DNA of 43,892 bases from an uncultured Clostridia bacterium (GTDB taxonomy: Bacteria > Bacillota > Clostridia > Oscillospirales > Ruminococcaceae), in NCBI GenBank assembly GCA_944387315.1, contig CALXEL010000087.1:1-43892 (forward strand). The letters run 5' to 3'. Of the stretch, positions 41,205 through 43,892 are shown one piece after another. The notes under the pieces were generated by a model. The model worked only from the letters and a program-made list of their open reading frames with translations, did no database searches and had not been told where the DNA came from. Numbering within the stretch: the first letter of the stretch is position 1; each line of letters opens with the position of its first letter. The position numbers and the translations under genes were made by a program.

Positions 41205-42728
41205 ATGAAACACAGGCTGATCGCCATAGTTCTGGCGTGGAGTTTGATTCTGGCCCTTGGTGGGTGCCAGCAGGAACCCAGCCAGTCCTCCTCAGACCAG
41301 GAGAGCTCCTCCTCATCCCAATCGAGTTCCTCTTCTTCCTCCCAATCCTCCTCTCAGGAGGAGGGAGAAGAATCTTCTTCTAGCCAATCCTCACAAGCCG
41401 TCTCGACGCCGGACCACCTTTCCCGGCCGGCGTCGGCGCCGGCTTCCACCTCCTCTCAGAGTGTGGCTCAGGGAGGGCCGCCCACCGGGGGAAGCTCCCA
41501 GGGAACAGACCTTTTTGACAGCAGCCCCGCTGTAAAAAGCTGGACGGCGGCCTATGACACCTTTTACGCCGGCAGCGAAAGTTTTCAGGGAAACAATGTT
41601 TTTATAGATGGTGACGACTGTCAGCTGCGGCCGGGCTTTATCTTTCCCATCTACAGCCCCAAAGGGGATACCGACCGGTACAATATGGGCCTCTTTGTGG
41701 ACAATATGACCCAGCGTGACACCCTGGAAAAATTCATTGTCCAGGACACCGCCATGTATGGCACCCTGCTGGACAAGGCCGGAACCAGTGATTTTTATGG
41801 CGAGGGCCTGATCGGCCAGGACTATCAGGGCCGATGGATTTTAGGCAAGCGGACCGAGCGCCAGTTGGGTGTTTACTACCCCCGCTGGTCGATGACCATC
41901 ACCGCCGGGGTGGAAAATCAGCTGACCGCTATGGGTTTTGACAACGAGACCACCCAGGCAAGAGCCCTGTGGATCTACAACCTGGCCACTGGCACCCTCT
42001 TTATGGATGGAGAAAACCTGGCGTTCCTGGCTCAGATTAACCAAGCGGTGGAGCCGGAGCAGCAGCTTGTGCCAGGAAAGGTCTACTCCATGGCAGAGGT
42101 TCAGGAAATTTTACGGGAGCACTTTGACTGTCTCTACCCTGACCCCAACACCCAGGAAAGCGACGGGGAAAAGGCCAATCCCGATACCGCCAAGCCGGTG
42201 ATCTATCTCTATCCCCAGCAGCCCACCCAGGTTACCGTCCAGCTGGACTACCAGGGGGAATTTACCTACACCTATCCCACCTATGAGGACGGATGGCGGG
42301 TGACCGCCTATCCCGATGGCCGACTGGTCAACCAGGCGGATGGCAGCGAACACTACTACCTCTTCTGGGAGGGGAACAAGAAGGTGGATTGGGATTTCAG
42401 CGAGGGCTTTGTGGTGCCTGGAGACCAGGTGGAAAGCTTTTTGCGGGAGACCCTCAGCCAGATGGGGCTCACCCCTCGGGAGTACAACGATTTTCTGGTC
42501 TATTGGGTGCCGGAGCTCCAGCGGAACCAGTACAACCTGATCACCTTCGCCACCGATCAATATGAACAATTGGCTCCCCTGACCATCACCCCCGCCCCCG
42601 ACAGTGTGCTGCGGGTCCACATGGTTTACAAAGCCATTTCCCAGCCTATCCAGATTCCACCCCAAACCTTTACCCCCTTTGTGCGGGAGGGCTTTACAGT
42701 GGTGGAGTGGGGCGGCACCCGGGCATAG
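41205..42728 (+). CDS. Lipoprotein with Ser-rich linker, unknown function
   Basis: A 507-aa exported lipoprotein. Lipobox LALGGC gives Cys21 as the acylated residue. Residues 22-110 form a Ser/Gln/Glu-rich linker that may span the cell wall. Two folded parts follow: a domain at about 110-300 and a C-terminal module that starts KPVIYLYP (330-337), then TYPTYEDGWRVTAYPDG and YYLFWEG. I know this C-terminal pattern from uncharacterised bacterial proteins but can give it no function. It lies between the BlaI and M56 genes, so it is probably either a co-sensor or the regulated wall-related product. Confidence 0.8.
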   Translation: MKHRLIAIVLAWSLILALGGCQQEPSQSSSDQESSSSSQSSSSSSSQSSSQEEGEESSSSQSSQAVSTPDHLSRPASAPASTSSQSVAQGGPPTGGSSQGTDLFDSSPAVKSWTAAYDTFYAGSESFQGNNVFIDGDDCQLRPGFIFPIYSPKGDTDRYNMGLFVDNMTQRDTLEKFIVQDTAMYGTLLDKAGTSDFYGEGLIGQDYQGRWILGKRTERQLGVYYPRWSMTITAGVENQLTAMGFDNETTQARALWIYNLATGTLFMDGENLAFLAQINQAVEPEQQLVPGKVYSMAEVQEILREHFDCLYPDPNTQESDGEKANPDTAKPVIYLYPQQPTQVTVQLDYQGEFTYTYPTYEDGWRVTAYPDGRLVNQADGSEHYYLFWEGNKKVDWDFSEGFVVPGDQVESFLRETLSQMGLTPREYNDFLVYWVPELQRNQYNLITFATDQYEQLAPLTITPAPDSVLRVHMVYKAISQPIQIPPQTFTPFVREGFTVVEWGGTRA

Positions 42729-42756
42729 CCCATACTCTCACCCCCATGAGGTGACT

Positions 42757-43892
42757 ATGAAAACCCTGTTTCTACAGCTGATTCACTGTTCCGCGGCGGC
42801 CACCGCTGTTGGCATTGCCGTTTGGCTCATCCGGGCACCCCTTAAAACAAGGGTGCCCCGGTGGGCCTTTTGCTGTTTGTGGATGGCTGTACTCATCCGG
42901 CTGCTGCTGCCGGTGACCCCTGTCTCCCCTGTCAGCTTCTTTGAGGTGGTGCCGGGCTTTACCGCCACAGGGCAAAATGAAAGCTGGGTGGAGCTGCGCC
43001 TGGACCAGCCTATGGAAGGGCAGGTTCCTTTCCCAGTGCTGGAGGGGCCGGAGAGTACCCCCGACCCTCAGCCTACAGCCTCCCAGTCCTATCAGGTGGT
43101 GTGGCAGCCGGTGGACTGGGTCTACCTGCTGTTTTGGGTGTGGCTGTGGGGGTTCGCTTTGCTTCTGGGTTACAGCGCCCTCTGCTGGCTTTATCTCTCG
43201 GCCAAACGCAGCCGGGGGGTGGCGCTAGCCACCTATAAAAATATTCCTGTCTACCAAAGTGACTGTTTTCAAACCCCAGTGGTCTTTGGGCTGCTGCGGC
43301 CCTGTATCCTGCTGCCGGCCTCCTTTCCTCTGGAGGAATCCGCTGCCCTGGACTTTGTGTTGGCCCACGAGTATACCCACATCCGCCGCCGGGACCACCT
43401 TTTAAAAGCCATTGCCACCCTGGCCCTCTACCTCCACTGGTTCAATCCCTTTGTCTGGTGGTTTTACCGCTGCTACGCGGCGGATATGGAGGGAGCCTGT
43501 GACGAACAGGTGGTGCTTGGGCTGGGAGTGGAAAAGAGAGCTGATTATGCCGCCGCCCTGCTGGAACTGGCGGTGGGGCCGGGAAACCCCTTTTCCGGGG
43601 GAATTCTGGCTTTTGGGGAGAGCGCCATTGGGGAAAGGGTGAAAGGAATTTTGAAGATACACAGACGTACCGTCCTTTCGGTTTTGCTGACATCGGGGGT
43701 GGTGCTGGGGCTGCTGGTGGTCTTTCTCACCGGCCCCCAACCGGAGAGTTCCCCCATCCCGGTGGAGAACCCCTCCTCCTCTCAGGAGAGTTCCTCCCAG
43801 CCCCAGGAGGCCCCGGAAAGTTCCTCCGAAAGCCAGACCCCGGCACAGCAGTCCCAGGGGGCATCCTCAGTTTCCTCTTCTTCCTCTCAGCC
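42757..43892 (+). CDS. BlaR1/MecR1-type M56 metallopeptidase, 3'-truncated
   Basis: The reading frame has no stop before the window edge, so 378 residues are visible. N-terminal helices and the M56 peptidase domain are present: zinc motif HEYTH (His204, Glu205, His208) with IRRRDH, and DMEGACDE with Glu245 as third ligand candidate. A further helix at about 305-326 is followed by an extracytoplasmic Ser/Gln/Pro-rich tail like the linker of the lipoprotein before it. In BlaR1 a penicillin-binding sensor follows here; what follows in this protein lies outside the window. Start ATG 42757, 28 nt after the lipoprotein gene, with a GAGGTG site. Confidence 0.9.
   Translation, partial: MKTLFLQLIHCSAAATAVGIAVWLIRAPLKTRVPRWAFCCLWMAVLIRLLLPVTPVSPVSFFEVVPGFTATGQNESWVELRLDQPMEGQVPFPVLEGPESTPDPQPTASQSYQVVWQPVDWVYLLFWVWLWGFALLLGYSALCWLYLSAKRSRGVALATYKNIPVYQSDCFQTPVVFGLLRPCILLPASFPLEESAALDFVLAHEYTHIRRRDHLLKAIATLALYLHWFNPFVWWFYRCYAADMEGACDEQVVLGLGVEKRADYAAALLELAVGPGNPFSGGILAFGESAIGERVKGILKIHRRTVLSVLLTSGVVLGLLVVFLTGPQPESSPIPVENPSSSQESSSQPQEAPESSSESQTPAQQSQGASSVSSSSSQ

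Noticed and set aside
1..43892. CRISPR arrays, insertion sequences, prophage genes, tRNA or rRNA genes
   Set aside because: No repeat-spacer pattern, transposase, integrase, phage gene or RNA gene was recognised on either strand.

Overview
The window looks like the chromosome of an obligately anaerobic Firmicute of the class Clostridia, possibly an Oscillospiraceae-like gut organism. The placement is inferred. It rests on a glmU-prs-pth-mfd block as in Bacillus and Clostridium, moderate GC, AGGAGG-type ribosome sites with several TTG and GTG starts, and anaerobe genes (glycyl radical enzyme, rubrerythrin, FeoAB). No rRNA or tRNA gene was seen, so a finer placement is not possible.

Layout. 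Bases 2-9923 hold housekeeping genes: the end of a RodA-type cell-shape gene, glmU, prs, pth, a metallo-beta-lactamase-fold hydrolase, mfd, a PrsA/SurA-like lipoprotein and a Bfd-like [2Fe-2S] protein. Bases 10056-15865 are the most interesting part: an M20 peptidase, an XRE-cupin regulator, a glycyl radical enzyme (GRE) and its activase. The peptidase promoter and the regulator promoter share nearly the same architecture and a 19-nt operator-like motif. Bases 15963-18650 are a ferrous-iron uptake operon (feoA, feoB, small Cys-rich protein) behind DtxR-like half-sites. Bases 18668-25640 hold a two-component system, a YibE/F membrane protein and two divergent transporters (DUF401 and NhaC families).

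Bases 25731-30959 carry a CPBP protease, tadA, a WYL regulator, a YoaK/DUF1275 membrane protein, two small unknown genes and a single-chain CYTH plus GIY-YIG fusion. Bases 31030-34600 hold a second M20 peptidase with a YjiH/YjiG-type transporter pair and a divergent LysR regulator. Then come a DtxR-family regulator, a tocopherol-cyclase-like protein, a methyltransferase, rubrerythrin, and a malic enzyme with its own divergent LysR gene. The window ends in a BlaI - lipoprotein - BlaR1/M56 sensing operon behind a near-perfect 34-bp palindrome; the M56 gene runs off the end.

How the genes may work together (inference): the two related M20 peptidases, the YjiHG pair, the GRE and malic enzyme suggest amino-acid or peptide-like nutrient breakdown. 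Feo, the Bfd-like protein, rubrerythrin and the DtxR regulator form an iron and redox theme. The strongest candidates for undescribed biology are the M20/XRE-cupin/GRE regulon, whose GRE lacks the usual Cys-X-Glu motif, the CYTH-GIY-YIG fusion, and the BlaI/lipoprotein/M56 cassette.
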